A stretch of DNA of 64,000 nt. It comes from an uncultured Eggerthellaceae bacterium (GTDB lineage Bacteria > Actinomycetota > Coriobacteriia > Coriobacteriales > Eggerthellaceae). Both the position numbers and the translations under genes were made by a program. How positions within the stretch are numbered: the stretch's first letter is position 1; each line of letters opens with the position of its first letter. A model generated the notes under the pieces. The model did no database searches, was not told the origin of the DNA, and worked only from the letters and a program-made list of their open reading frames with translations. Below are positions 9,598 to 17,242 of the stretch, piece by piece. The stretch spans positions 13,030-77,029 of the forward strand of contig CAKUOV010000006.1 of NCBI GenBank assembly GCA_934670115.1, given 5' to 3'.

Positions 9598-10737
9598 ATG
9601 GATAACAAGAAGATGCTGCTCGAACGACAGGAACGCATCCTTAAAACAATGAAGGGCGAGAAAACCGATCGACCGCCATTGATGTGGGCGGGCGACCTCG
9701 CACTTATTCGCTATGCGCGCCCTGAGTGTACCTTTGAGTACATGATTGACAGTCATGAAGAAATGACTCAGATTATTTGCGACGAAGTCCTTCCTAAATT
9801 CCCTAAGCTTGACTTTCTTGCTGCGGTTGGTATGAGTTCTCGCCATCTTGGTGCCGCTTTCTGCGTCAAAACGTTGCTTCCTGGAAAAGAGCTTCCGGTT
9901 GATGAAATGTGGCAGCTTCAGTTCGACCACTCTTTCACCGAAGACGTATACGAGCAAATTGCGAATGAAGGCTGGAAGAAATTCAACGAGTATCAGCTAT
10001 TCGAACGCTTGAAATATGATCCAGCGGCAATGGGGGAAGACCTCGAGGCCGCTTCGCGCAACATTGAACGCTACCATAATGCTGGCATGCCGTTCATGTA
10101 CGGCGGTATGTTGAGCTCTCCGTTCGACATTCTTGCTTTTGGGCGCGGTCAAGTTGATTTCTTGTGCGATTTGTTCGAATACGAAGATGAAATCATTGAA
10201 GCAATGAACGTCATGATGGACGAAGAGGAAGAGCAGAAGCGCGATCAGATTAAGCAAGAGGTCGCCGATGCCCATGCTCGCGGCGAAGAGCTTATGTATG
10301 CCATTGCCCCTTGCGTGAATGCAAACTGCGGGCTTATGGGACGTGAGCAGTTTGAGAAGTTCGGCTGGCCTCTTATTGAGAGGCAGGCTAACTTCTTGCT
10401 GGATTTGGGTTGTTTGGTTCGTTTCCATATGGATGCAAATTGGACCGATTTCTTGGATCTGTTCACGGTGTTTCCCAAGGGGAAGTGCATTTTTGACTCC
10501 GATGGTTCGACCGATCTCGAAAAAACGCGAGATATTTTGGGCCCCCTTATGGGATTTACGGGTACGGTTCATCCTGCAGATTTCGCTTTTGGTACTCCCG
10601 ATAACGTTTACCAAACGGTAAAGGATCAGATCGAGAACATGGGTGATAGCTTTATCGCATCTCCTTCTTGCAGTATTCCTGCCAACGCGCCCAAAGAGAA
10701 TATCGATGCCATGTACGCAGCAATTGATGAACTCTAA
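9598..10737 (+). CDS. URO-D superfamily protein (methyltransferase-like)
   Basis: A 379-residue protein of the uroporphyrinogen decarboxylase superfamily, which also includes the zinc methyltransferases MtaA, MtbA and CmuA. The N-terminus (ERQERILKTMKGEKTDRPP) is the typical start of this fold. Near the C-terminus are FHMDANW and SPSCSIPANAPKENI. The strict zinc motif H-x-C-G of MtaA/MtbA is changed here to H-M-D, so the metal site is altered or absent. It lies 78 bases after the small subunit and is probably co-transcribed. It could move a methyl group from a methoxylated aromatic to a corrinoid, or do another reaction of this fold. Heme biosynthesis is unlikely, as no other heme genes are near. 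Confidence 0.8.
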   Translation: MDNKKMLLERQERILKTMKGEKTDRPPLMWAGDLALIRYARPECTFEYMIDSHEEMTQIICDEVLPKFPKLDFLAAVGMSSRHLGAAFCVKTLLPGKELPVDEMWQLQFDHSFTEDVYEQIANEGWKKFNEYQLFERLKYDPAAMGEDLEAASRNIERYHNAGMPFMYGGMLSSPFDILAFGRGQVDFLCDLFEYEDEIIEAMNVMMDEEEEQKRDQIKQEVADAHARGEELMYAIAPCVNANCGLMGREQFEKFGWPLIERQANFLLDLGCLVRFHMDANWTDFLDLFTVFPKGKCIFDSDGSTDLEKTRDILGPLMGFTGTVHPADFAFGTPDNVYQTVKDQIENMGDSFIASPSCSIPANAPKENIDAMYAAIDEL

Positions 10738-10801
10738 ATTAAGGTGCATATGCTAGTCTCATATTGATTCGCTGCTTGAATCTTTCAATGGCTCTAGCTT
10801 T

Positions 10802-10855
10802 CAGCCGGCTTTGTTTGATTTTGCGATGACGTCAAGAATCAAATGAGGCCGGCTG
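10802..10855 (+). terminator. Long stem-loop, probable terminator
   Basis: CAGCCGGC (10802-10809) pairs with GCCGGCTG (10848-10855), and TTTGATT pairs with AATCAAA inside, giving a two-part stem. A short T-rich stretch follows. It closes the operon that ends with the first URO-D gene. Confidence 0.65.
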
Positions 10856-10935
10856 TTGTTATGGCTGGCTTTACTTGCGGAAAGGGTCTATTATCCATTC
10901 AGACGTTTTGAGATACGTGAGGAAGGGCTAATCGG

Positions 10936-11544
10936 ATGGGTCAGGGTACAAAAATATTAATATTGGGAGGTTTCCTTGGATCGGGTAAAACGACTGTTTT
11001 GCTTGAATTGGCAAAGCATATTACTGCTCGATCGGATAAAGAAACGCCTATTGCCATTTTGGAAAATGAAATTGGCGAGGTAGATGTCGATGGTGGTGCA
11101 GTTGGGTCTGCTGGTTATGCGGTGAAAAGTCTTTTTGCGGGCTGTGCGTGTTGCGAGCTGATCGGACAGCTCCCTTCGGCCGTTGAAGGCATCATTAACG
11201 ATTTCCAGCCAGAACTTTTAATTATCGAGACCACGGGCGTTGCTGTTCCTTCATCTATGGTAAAGGCGCTTAAGTCCGTTTCTGACGACATTCGTACTTG
11301 TATTCTGGTCGATGCTTCTCGTTGGACGCGAATCCGTAAACCTCTTGAGGTTCTTTTGCGCGATCAGCTTGAGAGTGCAGATGTGATTCTGGTAAACAAA
11401 TGCGATTTGGTTGACGAAGAAGCCCTTGAGTGTGCAAAGACTGACGCTCTTGAGTACGCTGGCACTGATCGGCCGTTTATTTGCGTTAGCGCCAAAAACG
11501 GCTTTACCGATGCGGATTTTGCTGCATTGCTGGGAGGGGAGTAG
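10936..11544 (+). CDS. CobW/HypB-type GTPase (metallochaperone-like)
   Basis: A 202-residue G3E-family P-loop GTPase. The Walker A motif GGFLGSGKTT is at residues 11-20. The metal-binding CxCC-type motif GCACCEL follows the ENEIGEVDVD switch region. LLIIETTG is the Walker B equivalent and NKCD the guanine-specificity motif. The usual C-terminal CobW domain is missing; the next gene, three bases downstream, is a His-rich protein that may replace it as a separate subunit. Known relatives deliver zinc, cobalt or nickel to client enzymes. A client among the nearby URO-D proteins is an inference from position. Confidence 0.85.
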   Translation: MGQGTKILILGGFLGSGKTTVLLELAKHITARSDKETPIAILENEIGEVDVDGGAVGSAGYAVKSLFAGCACCELIGQLPSAVEGIINDFQPELLIIETTGVAVPSSMVKALKSVSDDIRTCILVDASRWTRIRKPLEVLLRDQLESADVILVNKCDLVDEEALECAKTDALEYAGTDRPFICVSAKNGFTDADFAALLGGE

Positions 11545-11547
11545 GCT

Positions 11548-12054
11548 ATGGAACCTACGGATAATCACGATCATTCGCATGGTTTAGACGAGGCATGTGA
11601 TTGCGGGCACCATCACCATCACGATGACAATTGCGGCTGTGGACACCATCACCATCATGACGATCATGATGCCAAAACCATATCTACCAATGTCGGTGGC
11701 GGCGTGGCTCTTTGCCGATCGTCCTCGCACGAAGGTGCGCACATCGTTTCTTGCAGTCTTGAGTTGGAAAACGCGACACTGTCGGCTTCTTGTCTCGCGA
11801 ATGTATTGAGGGCTGTTGCTAGTGATATGGAAAAGCTGGGTGGAATTGTGGGCCATATCAAATGTGCTGCGGCGGAAGATGGGAAAAGCCTGCGGATTTC
11901 CACTACCCAAGCTGGGTTGGAGCCGACATTGGTTATTGACGGTCTGAAAGATTTGACTGACGAGTCGGAGATCAATATTGCCGTTATCGTTTTTGGAGTT
12001 GAGCACGGCGAAATAATCGATTCTCTTTTAACACGGCTTGAGCAGGTCTTTTAA
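11548..12054 (+). CDS. Histidine-rich metal-binding protein
   Basis: A 168-residue protein. The first 45 residues contain two near-identical CxCGHHHHHDD blocks plus more His/Asp, an obvious metal reservoir or delivery segment. The remaining part (about 50-168) is a compact mixed alpha/beta sequence (LANVLRAVASDMEKLGGIVGHIK) that I do not recognise; it may be a counterpart of the CobW C-terminal domain. The ATG is three bases after the GTPase stop, so the two are translated together and probably work as a metallochaperone pair. The metal (zinc, nickel or cobalt) cannot be told from sequence. Confidence 0.75.
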   Translation: MEPTDNHDHSHGLDEACDCGHHHHHDDNCGCGHHHHHDDHDAKTISTNVGGGVALCRSSSHEGAHIVSCSLELENATLSASCLANVLRAVASDMEKLGGIVGHIKCAAAEDGKSLRISTTQAGLEPTLVIDGLKDLTDESEINIAVIVFGVEHGEIIDSLLTRLEQVF

Positions 12055-12084
12055 GAATCCATTTAGCTCGATTGCGTTGCATGA

Positions 12085-12116
12085 AGCGGGGTAACGAAAC
12101 GACTCGTTGCCCCGCT
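12085..12116. terminator. Bidirectional terminator between convergent genes
   Basis: AGCGGGGTAACGA (12085-12097) pairs with TCGTTGCCCCGCT (12104-12116) through a six-base loop, with one G-T pair. It separates the His-rich protein gene from the convergent URO-D gene. Confidence 0.7.
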
Positions 12117-12131
12117 CGTATCAACGCCTAA

Positions 12132-13235
12132 TTATTTCCAGTTGCTGTATGCTTCGCGAGAGCGGATATAAAGCTCGGTGCCAACGACCTTGTCGAGATA
12201 GGGGTAGCTATCCCAATTCAACATAATGGGCTTTCCGGGCGTGGTGCAGTATTTCTCTACGAAATCGCGGGCAATAGCTCGCTTTTCGTCGTCGGTTGCA
12301 CCTTCGGGAACACTGAAATTGGGGCATAGGGTGATCTTGTCTCCGTATTTCTCCCATAACTCGGGAATAGGATTGATGTCTTGGGCACGCCAGATATCCC
12401 AGCCTGCGGCAATGATATTTTCAATTTGCGTGGTTCCGTGGTTGCCGCAGCTATGCAGTTCTGCGATTGCTCCCAACTCGTGAATCTTGTCAGTGACTTT
12501 CTTCATGGCTGGCACGAAGAATTCGCGGCATATATCGGCATTGAAGAATGCAGCATTCTGGGAACCCCAGTCGTCATGAATATAAAAATAATCGGCGCCA
12601 AAATACCTTACGTAGTGCTCTACAACGTCGCATATTACGTCAGACAGTGCCATCATGAGTTCTTTGATTGCGTCTTCTTGGTCTTCGTCTAACAGAGCAA
12701 CCGCAGCGTTTTCGAAACCCATGAACGAAATCAATCGTTCGAACCAGCCTGTAAAAATCCATGCACAGATGGACTTATCGGCTTTTGCCTTTAGGAACTC
12801 TTGCGACCTTTTCGCAGAGCCCTCCCAGTCCCAAGAGTCAATATCGGGAAATTTGATGACGTCTTTCCAATCGTTGACATCATCCATAAAGCGAGGAATG
12901 TCTTCGCGCTCCATTGACCCCATGGCGGTAGGAACGTATATCCATTCTACGCCGTACATGTCTTTGCCGCCTCCTTGGGTTGTTGGGTCGAAAGAGGCTG
13001 CTTCAGGACCAAATACAGAGGCTCGTGCAATTACATCGGGGATACATGTTGGAGCAAAATTCTCGGTATCGTGCATGGAGAGAATCCAGCAAGGTTTTTT
13101 GTTCATGATGGCATCATGAACAGCCTGCTTGCTGGTTATGGGATAGTTTAGATAGTCGAATTCTGCAGAGAATCCTGGTATTGCGGGAATAACTTCACGA
13201 ACCTCAAGCTCGCTTTTGTCAAACGAAATCGTCAT
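12132..13235 (-). CDS. URO-D superfamily protein (corrinoid methyltransferase-like, H-x-C-G motif)
   Basis: A 367-residue URO-D-fold protein. GAGAAAGG before ATG 13235 fixes the start; an upstream in-frame ATG at 13331 has no site. Unlike the first URO-D protein, it keeps the zinc-site signature AELHSCGNHG (H-x-C-G) and a later cysteine in TLCPNFSVPEG, as in MtaA/MtbA-type methyltransferases. DWEGSAKRSQEFLKAKADKSICAWIFTGWFERLISF resembles the central region of such proteins only in general fold. It is transcribed alone from a promoter with a palindromic operator (13288-13322). A role in demethylating methoxylated compounds for the acetyl-CoA pathway is plausible; no corrinoid protein gene is next to it. 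Confidence 0.8.
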   Translation of the reverse strand: MTISFDKSELEVREVIPAIPGFSAEFDYLNYPITSKQAVHDAIMNKKPCWILSMHDTENFAPTCIPDVIARASVFGPEAASFDPTTQGGGKDMYGVEWIYVPTAMGSMEREDIPRFMDDVNDWKDVIKFPDIDSWDWEGSAKRSQEFLKAKADKSICAWIFTGWFERLISFMGFENAAVALLDEDQEDAIKELMMALSDVICDVVEHYVRYFGADYFYIHDDWGSQNAAFFNADICREFFVPAMKKVTDKIHELGAIAELHSCGNHGTTQIENIIAAGWDIWRAQDINPIPELWEKYGDKITLCPNFSVPEGATDDEKRAIARDFVEKYCTTPGKPIMLNWDSYPYLDKVVGTELYIRSREAYSNWK

Positions 13236-13287
13236 TAGATTACCTTTCTCATAAAGAGATTGTTGTAATTTTTGCGTTGGATTAGAA

Positions 13288-13322
13288 CATCGATAATCGA
13301 TGGCGATAACGTTGTCATTATA
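13288..13322 (-). promoter_or_regulatory. -10 element and 15-bp operator-like palindrome upstream of the second URO-D gene
   Basis: On the minus strand a perfect TATAAT lies at 13322-13317; the -35 is poor. Just downstream of the expected start of transcription is the palindrome CATCGAT-A-ATCGATG (13288-13302), well placed for a repressor to block transcription. No cognate regulator can be named. Confidence 0.5.
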
Positions 13323-13394
13323 CAACTTCAAAGCAGGAAATGCTTGCCGAAGTGTAATATGTGTTTATTTTTTCATTGCCCCTAAAAACCCCCT

Positions 13395-13440
13395 AAACCA
13401 ACAAGGAAGGCGCTCTTGCGAACGCCTTCCTTGTTGGTTT
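13395..13440 (-). terminator. Strong 18-bp stem-loop terminator
   Basis: Positions 13395-13412 pair perfectly with 13423-13440 around a ten-base loop. The hairpin immediately follows the stop codon of the Pro/Ala-repeat gene on the minus strand and should end its transcript before the second URO-D gene. Confidence 0.75.
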
Positions 13441-13643
13441 TAGTTACCTGCAGGAGCACCAGGAGCCGCGGGGGCACCGGGGGCAGCTGGAGCGCCAGGG
13501 GCAGCCGGGGCACCGGGAACGCCGGGGGCAGCAGGAGCGCCAGGAACGCCAGGAGCCGCGGGGGCACCGGGAACGCCAGGGATGCCAGGGGCGCCAGCCA
13601 TGGCATCTTCATCAATTTCTACAGTTGCTGGTCTGAAGCACAT
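13440..13643 (-). CDS. Small Pro/Ala/Gly-repeat protein with MCFRPA N-terminus
   Basis: A 67-residue protein. AAAGGAATTACT before ATG 13643 sets the start; an upstream ATG at 13685 lacks a site. The sequence is a short conserved-looking head (MCFRPATVEIDEDAM) followed by about 50 residues made only of Ala, Gly, Pro, Val and Ile in units such as GAPAAPGVP, ending in Asn. There is no signal peptide or membrane segment. The repeats superficially resemble collagen, but the G-x-y triplet is interrupted (GAPAAP), so a triple helix is doubtful. It has its own strong terminator. The single Cys at position 2 and the repeat tail are its only features; function unknown. Confidence 0.7.
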   Translation of the reverse strand: MCFRPATVEIDEDAMAGAPGIPGVPGAPAAPGVPGAPAAPGVPGAPAAPGAPAAPGAPAAPGAPAGN

Positions 13644-14099
13644 AGTAATTCCTTTCTTTGTTGCCTGTTGCCAGGCATAGTGCATAGTCGCTCTCTTTTA
13701 CGACAGTTAGACAGGATACCTGCTTCTTGTTTTTTGTTCACTAGAAAATGCGACAGAAACACATCATGTTGTGTTGTCTGCTTTTACAGCTATTTCGTGT
13801 CGGAGTGGGCAAAAGTCGTTGGGTTTCCCGTTGTAGCGTTGCTAAAATTTTCTCTGTCTGTTTGCACAGAAATGTGCATTCGGAGTTTATGGATATTCCA
13901 CTTACCATAACCGTGATTTCGGGAGATAATGATGCTGTGAGACGGAATGAACCGTTAAGCGAGGTCTCTCCTTTCGCTTAACGTAGAAGTTCTCCTCTCA
14001 TCTTTTTCTCTAATTGGCCTCTGCAACTCTCTCCATCTTTCCAATTGCAGAGGCCATCCTTTTGATTTGCTCAAGCCATCCCCGCGTCACGCGCCAATC
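13644..14099. other. Intergenic region with two strong stem-loops
   Basis: No convincing gene. The first stem-loop pairs CGTTAAGCGA (13953-13962) with TCGCTTAACG (13974-13983). The second pairs GGCCTCTGCAA (14016-14026) with TTGCAGAGGCC (14045-14055) and is followed by ATCCTTTTGATTT on the plus strand, as for a plus-strand terminator. No plus-strand gene ends here, so either a small RNA starts between about 13.75 and 13.95 kb or the hairpins close the PucR-type gene on the minus strand. Confidence 0.5.
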
Positions 14100-15764
14100 T
14101 TACTCTTTCGGACGTCCCAAAATCTTTCGGGCACACTCGGGGTCGGTCGTTATCTTGAAGAAAATCGCCGTCTGAACATAATTCCTGATGGCAGGGCATT
14201 CCAAGTCGATATTGAACCGGCTCTGAATACGGTCAATGCGATACGCAACGCCGTTGCGGTGAAGATGGAAAACGTCGGCCACGCGTGATGCCTTGCTTCC
14301 CTTGGAAAGGTACGCCGCCAAAAGCTCGAAATCGTTTGTGCCTTTTTCCGCATCGCTTTCCAAGATGCGCTCGATCACGGTGTTCGATGCCGCGAAATAC
14401 TTCACGTCGGTGCTGCACTCAGGGTCAACCATGACGAACGTGAACACTTCCGCAAAAGGAATAACCCTGTTGTCTTTCGGCTCTTCTTCCCAAAGGGGAG
14501 CGGCCGTAAGGGGAGCGTAATCACGCGCTACCAAAAGCGAGCGATACGCAACGTTGATCGACCGATAATCCCCGAAAATCTCCGATTCGTAAACGTGCTC
14601 AAGGTATTCTCCCGCTCGGCTGGCAAGCAAGCTCTCAACGCATTCTGTCAGCTGCGCGCCGTCTTGTGCGTTCAACAAAACCACAATCGCATCGTCGCAG
14701 GTAACGGGAAGAGCGTACGCTTCTTTGGTGGCGCGAATTTCGTCCAGAATAAACCCGACTTGCGCCGCCATGTCCTGATGAACCTCTATCATGACCATCA
14801 TGAAGCGGCCTTGCGTGGGAATGTTCAGCAGTGTCATCTGCCGATATATATACGATGCCTCAAGTCCCTCCGTGGAAATCAAGTGCAGCAGGAACTTCTG
14901 ATCAAGCTCTTCTTGGCCGCCGGTTAGCCCCAGCCTTCTTTTGAGCAGCATGTTGCAAAGTCCCATGAACATTTCGAACAAATCGCGCTGACCTTGCGTG
15001 AAGTGATCCGCGCTGGTGGTCATAACCACCAAGCCCATGTAGCGTTGCTGCAGGAAAAGCGGCGCGGTCATAAGTGAGCAGGGAACACTTTCGGATGCGG
15101 GATATTCTTTCGTTCCCGTTTGATACTTTATTTCCTCGCTCAGGTAATCGCCATGACGTTGGGAAGCTAGTATCTCGTCGGAATGGTATCCCAGCTCGAT
15201 AAGCGAACGGTTGACATCATCAATGGGTTTTATGCCGCGCGTATACGCTAAAAGCTGATAATTGCTGTCAACAATGCTAATGAAAAGGCCAATGCCCGTT
15301 TCTGCCAAATCGACAAGCGTCTGGAGCGGTTTTGGCGTGCTTAGTGCCAAAGCGGACCGGTATGCATATTCGTCAATGGACAAAAAACTGCCCTGAACGT
15401 CGGAAAGCAATGTGTCGATGGTCTGCTCGCTTTTCGTTGCGCGCACAATGCACACTTTCGAGCGGGTCTTTTTAGCCCAAAGCGCCAGTTCGCACTGGGA
15501 ATCTTCGTCCATGCGCAAAAAAAGAAGGAAAGGAGAAACTCCGTCTTTCGAAGGAAGCGTCGAGCATTCTGTGTCGGCCACTAGCAAGGTGGAAGCTTGT
15601 TCCGCAACGGTATTGTTCGGACGCATAACGCGGCGAAGGCAAGGAGTACTGGTCGCAAACGGCAAAACCACCTCGTAACCCATAACGGCTAGATGGTCGA
15701 TAAGAATGCCTGTTGAAACTTTCAGTTCGTGGCGATGTTCAGCGTTTGCGAAGCGCTTATCCAT
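14100..15764 (-). CDS. PucR/CdaR-family transcriptional regulator
   Basis: A 554-residue regulator. The C-terminus (about residues 485-545) is the PucR-type helix-turn-helix: LLAAYLSKGSKASRVADVF, then LHRNGVAYRIDRIQSRFNID. The central part is the GGDEF-like linker domain common in this family, and the N-terminal half probably senses a small molecule. AGGAG lies before ATG 15764. It is divergent from the formate channel gene across a 400-base gap that holds a perfect palindrome, so it may control formate transport and the formate dehydrogenase genes. The family commonly regulates purine, sugar-acid and amino-acid catabolism; the ligand here is unknown. Confidence 0.82.
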   Translation of the reverse strand: MDKRFANAEHRHELKVSTGILIDHLAVMGYEVVLPFATSTPCLRRVMRPNNTVAEQASTLLVADTECSTLPSKDGVSPFLLFLRMDEDSQCELALWAKKTRSKVCIVRATKSEQTIDTLLSDVQGSFLSIDEYAYRSALALSTPKPLQTLVDLAETGIGLFISIVDSNYQLLAYTRGIKPIDDVNRSLIELGYHSDEILASQRHGDYLSEEIKYQTGTKEYPASESVPCSLMTAPLFLQQRYMGLVVMTTSADHFTQGQRDLFEMFMGLCNMLLKRRLGLTGGQEELDQKFLLHLISTEGLEASYIYRQMTLLNIPTQGRFMMVMIEVHQDMAAQVGFILDEIRATKEAYALPVTCDDAIVVLLNAQDGAQLTECVESLLASRAGEYLEHVYESEIFGDYRSINVAYRSLLVARDYAPLTAAPLWEEEPKDNRVIPFAEVFTFVMVDPECSTDVKYFAASNTVIERILESDAEKGTNDFELLAAYLSKGSKASRVADVFHLHRNGVAYRIDRIQSRFNIDLECPAIRNYVQTAIFFKITTDPECARKILGRPKE

Positions 15765-15813
15765 CAGAAACTCCTACTTATATACATTCGCGCGGAAAAA
15801 AACCGATAAATAC

Positions 15814-15827
15814 TGTAAATATTTACA
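15814..15827. promoter_or_regulatory. 14-bp perfect palindrome in the PucR/formate-channel divergent region
   Basis: TGTAAATATTTACA is perfectly palindromic, about 50 bases upstream of the PucR-type start and 340 bases upstream of the channel gene. A related half site TGTAAA recurs about 12 bases to the right. It is a good candidate operator, possibly autoregulatory. The rest of the 15765-16164 gap shows no coding potential. Confidence 0.55.
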
Positions 15828-16164
15828 CTAGCTTTCATTGTAAAGCAATCAAAGTAAGTGAAGCCGTCCGCGCGAACGCTTTTGCGCGTCTTCACGGTTT
15901 ATGCATGATTTGCACAAGGGGTGCCACGGGTGGACCACCCCAGCGCGCTTATTTTTTGCCGCCTTCGCCGATAGGTGTGGGGGAGTGCTGTCTGTTCGTG
16001 TGGTCCGTGCAATATTATTTGCGCAGTTGTAAAAGAGCGGACCGTAGCGGCGCGCTTGATTTGGCGAAGAGAGCAATAGGAGCAGGTAGGAGCCTGGATA
16101 GCAAAAGAACGCTCACAGGGTAAGGATGATTCCGAAGACAACGGAAAGCGAAGGAGGGCGAATC

Positions 16165-17076
16165 ATGCAGCAAACGAAAGACATGCAGATGGCTCGAACG
16201 GCAACTCAGCCGCCATCGACGACCCAGACAGCATTGCCCCAACAGGTAGATATAACAAACACCCAGGTAGCGGCGTTGCGTCCTGATGCGTTGTCGCCTG
16301 CGGAAATCGAGCAGAAAGCCGAAACGCTTGCCATAGGCAAAGCAACCATGGCGGCTTCGAAGCTCTTCCTTTTAGCCGTGATGGCCGGCGCGTTCATCGC
16401 GTGTGGCGCCACGCTGTTCACACTGGTGCAAGGCGACACGCAGCTACCGTTTGCGGTCAAGCGCGTGTTCGGCGCGTTTTGCTTCTCCTTGGGCCTTATG
16501 CTCGTAGTCTGCTGCGGCGCCGAGCTGTTCACGGGAAACTGCCTGATGGTGTGCGGCTTGAACAGCAAGAAAATTGACGTGAAGGGCCTTTTGCGCAATT
16601 GGTGCCTTGTGTGGCTGGGCAATTTTGTGGGCTCGCTTATCATCGCAGCGCTGGTGTTCGGCTCAAATATGGCAAGCATGAACGGCGGAGAAGTGGGTGC
16701 GGCTATGGTGTCCATTGCGGCAGGGAAGGTGTCTCCCGATGCGCTCACGCTGTTCTGCAAGGGCATTATGTGCAACTTCCTGGTGTGTCTGGCGGTGTGG
16801 ATGAGTTTTGGTGCGCGCACGATGGCAGACAAGCTGCTGTGCGTGATTATGCCGATCACGGCGTTTGTCGCATGCGGCTTCGAACACAGTGTTGCCAACA
16901 TGTTCTTCCTGTTCGAGGGCCTGTTTGCCCAGATTGTCGGCTTCGGCGCGGGCGGAATCGCGCTGAGCGGCATCTTCTACAACATTGGTGTGGTAACGCT
17001 GGCGAACATCGTGGGTGGCGCGCTGATGGTGGGCGTGAGCTACTGGTTTGCTTACGCGAAGCGCGAGAAGAAATAG
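16165..17076 (+). CDS. Formate/nitrite transporter (FNT) family channel
   Basis: A 303-residue FNT-family protein. AAGGAGGG at 16151-16158, seven bases before ATG 16165, decides the start over an in-frame ATG at 16126. A hydrophilic N-terminus of about 60 residues precedes six hydrophobic segments. The FNT signature GAELFTGNCLMV is present after the second helix. Relatives carry formate, nitrite or hydrosulfide. The adjacent formate dehydrogenase genes point to formate. A hairpin-like ATAGCG/CGCTAT pair and a TACAAT -10 (17201-17206) follow it, so the next two genes may have their own promoter. Confidence 0.88.
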   Translation: MQQTKDMQMARTATQPPSTTQTALPQQVDITNTQVAALRPDALSPAEIEQKAETLAIGKATMAASKLFLLAVMAGAFIACGATLFTLVQGDTQLPFAVKRVFGAFCFSLGLMLVVCCGAELFTGNCLMVCGLNSKKIDVKGLLRNWCLVWLGNFVGSLIIAALVFGSNMASMNGGEVGAAMVSIAAGKVSPDALTLFCKGIMCNFLVCLAVWMSFGARTMADKLLCVIMPITAFVACGFEHSVANMFFLFEGLFAQIVGFGAGGIALSGIFYNIGVVTLANIVGGALMVGVSYWFAYAKREKK

Positions 17077-17242
17077 CGCGCGGGGTAGGTATGCGGCGGG
17101 CGTTGCAACGCGGGCGCAACGTAGCAGAATCCCTGCGGCGGAAATGTTAAATAGCGAAAAACAAAACGCTATGTCGTTCGGTTGAGACGGCGCGACACCA
17201 TACAATAGGCACGGCAAAAATGAGAGAAGAGAGGATGGGTAT

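Noticed and set aside
9598..10737. Genuine heme-pathway uroporphyrinogen decarboxylase
   Set aside because: No heme genes nearby, the sequence is of the divergent methyltransferase-like branch, and the operon is catabolic.
13440..13620. Collagen-type triple-helix protein
   Set aside because: The G-x-y periodicity is broken by GAPAAP units and the tail is only about 50 residues; described instead as a Pro/Ala repeat protein.
13748..13981. 77-residue plus-strand open frame in the gap beside the PucR-type gene
   Set aside because: No ribosome binding site, overlaps the hairpin at 13953-13983, no recognisable features.
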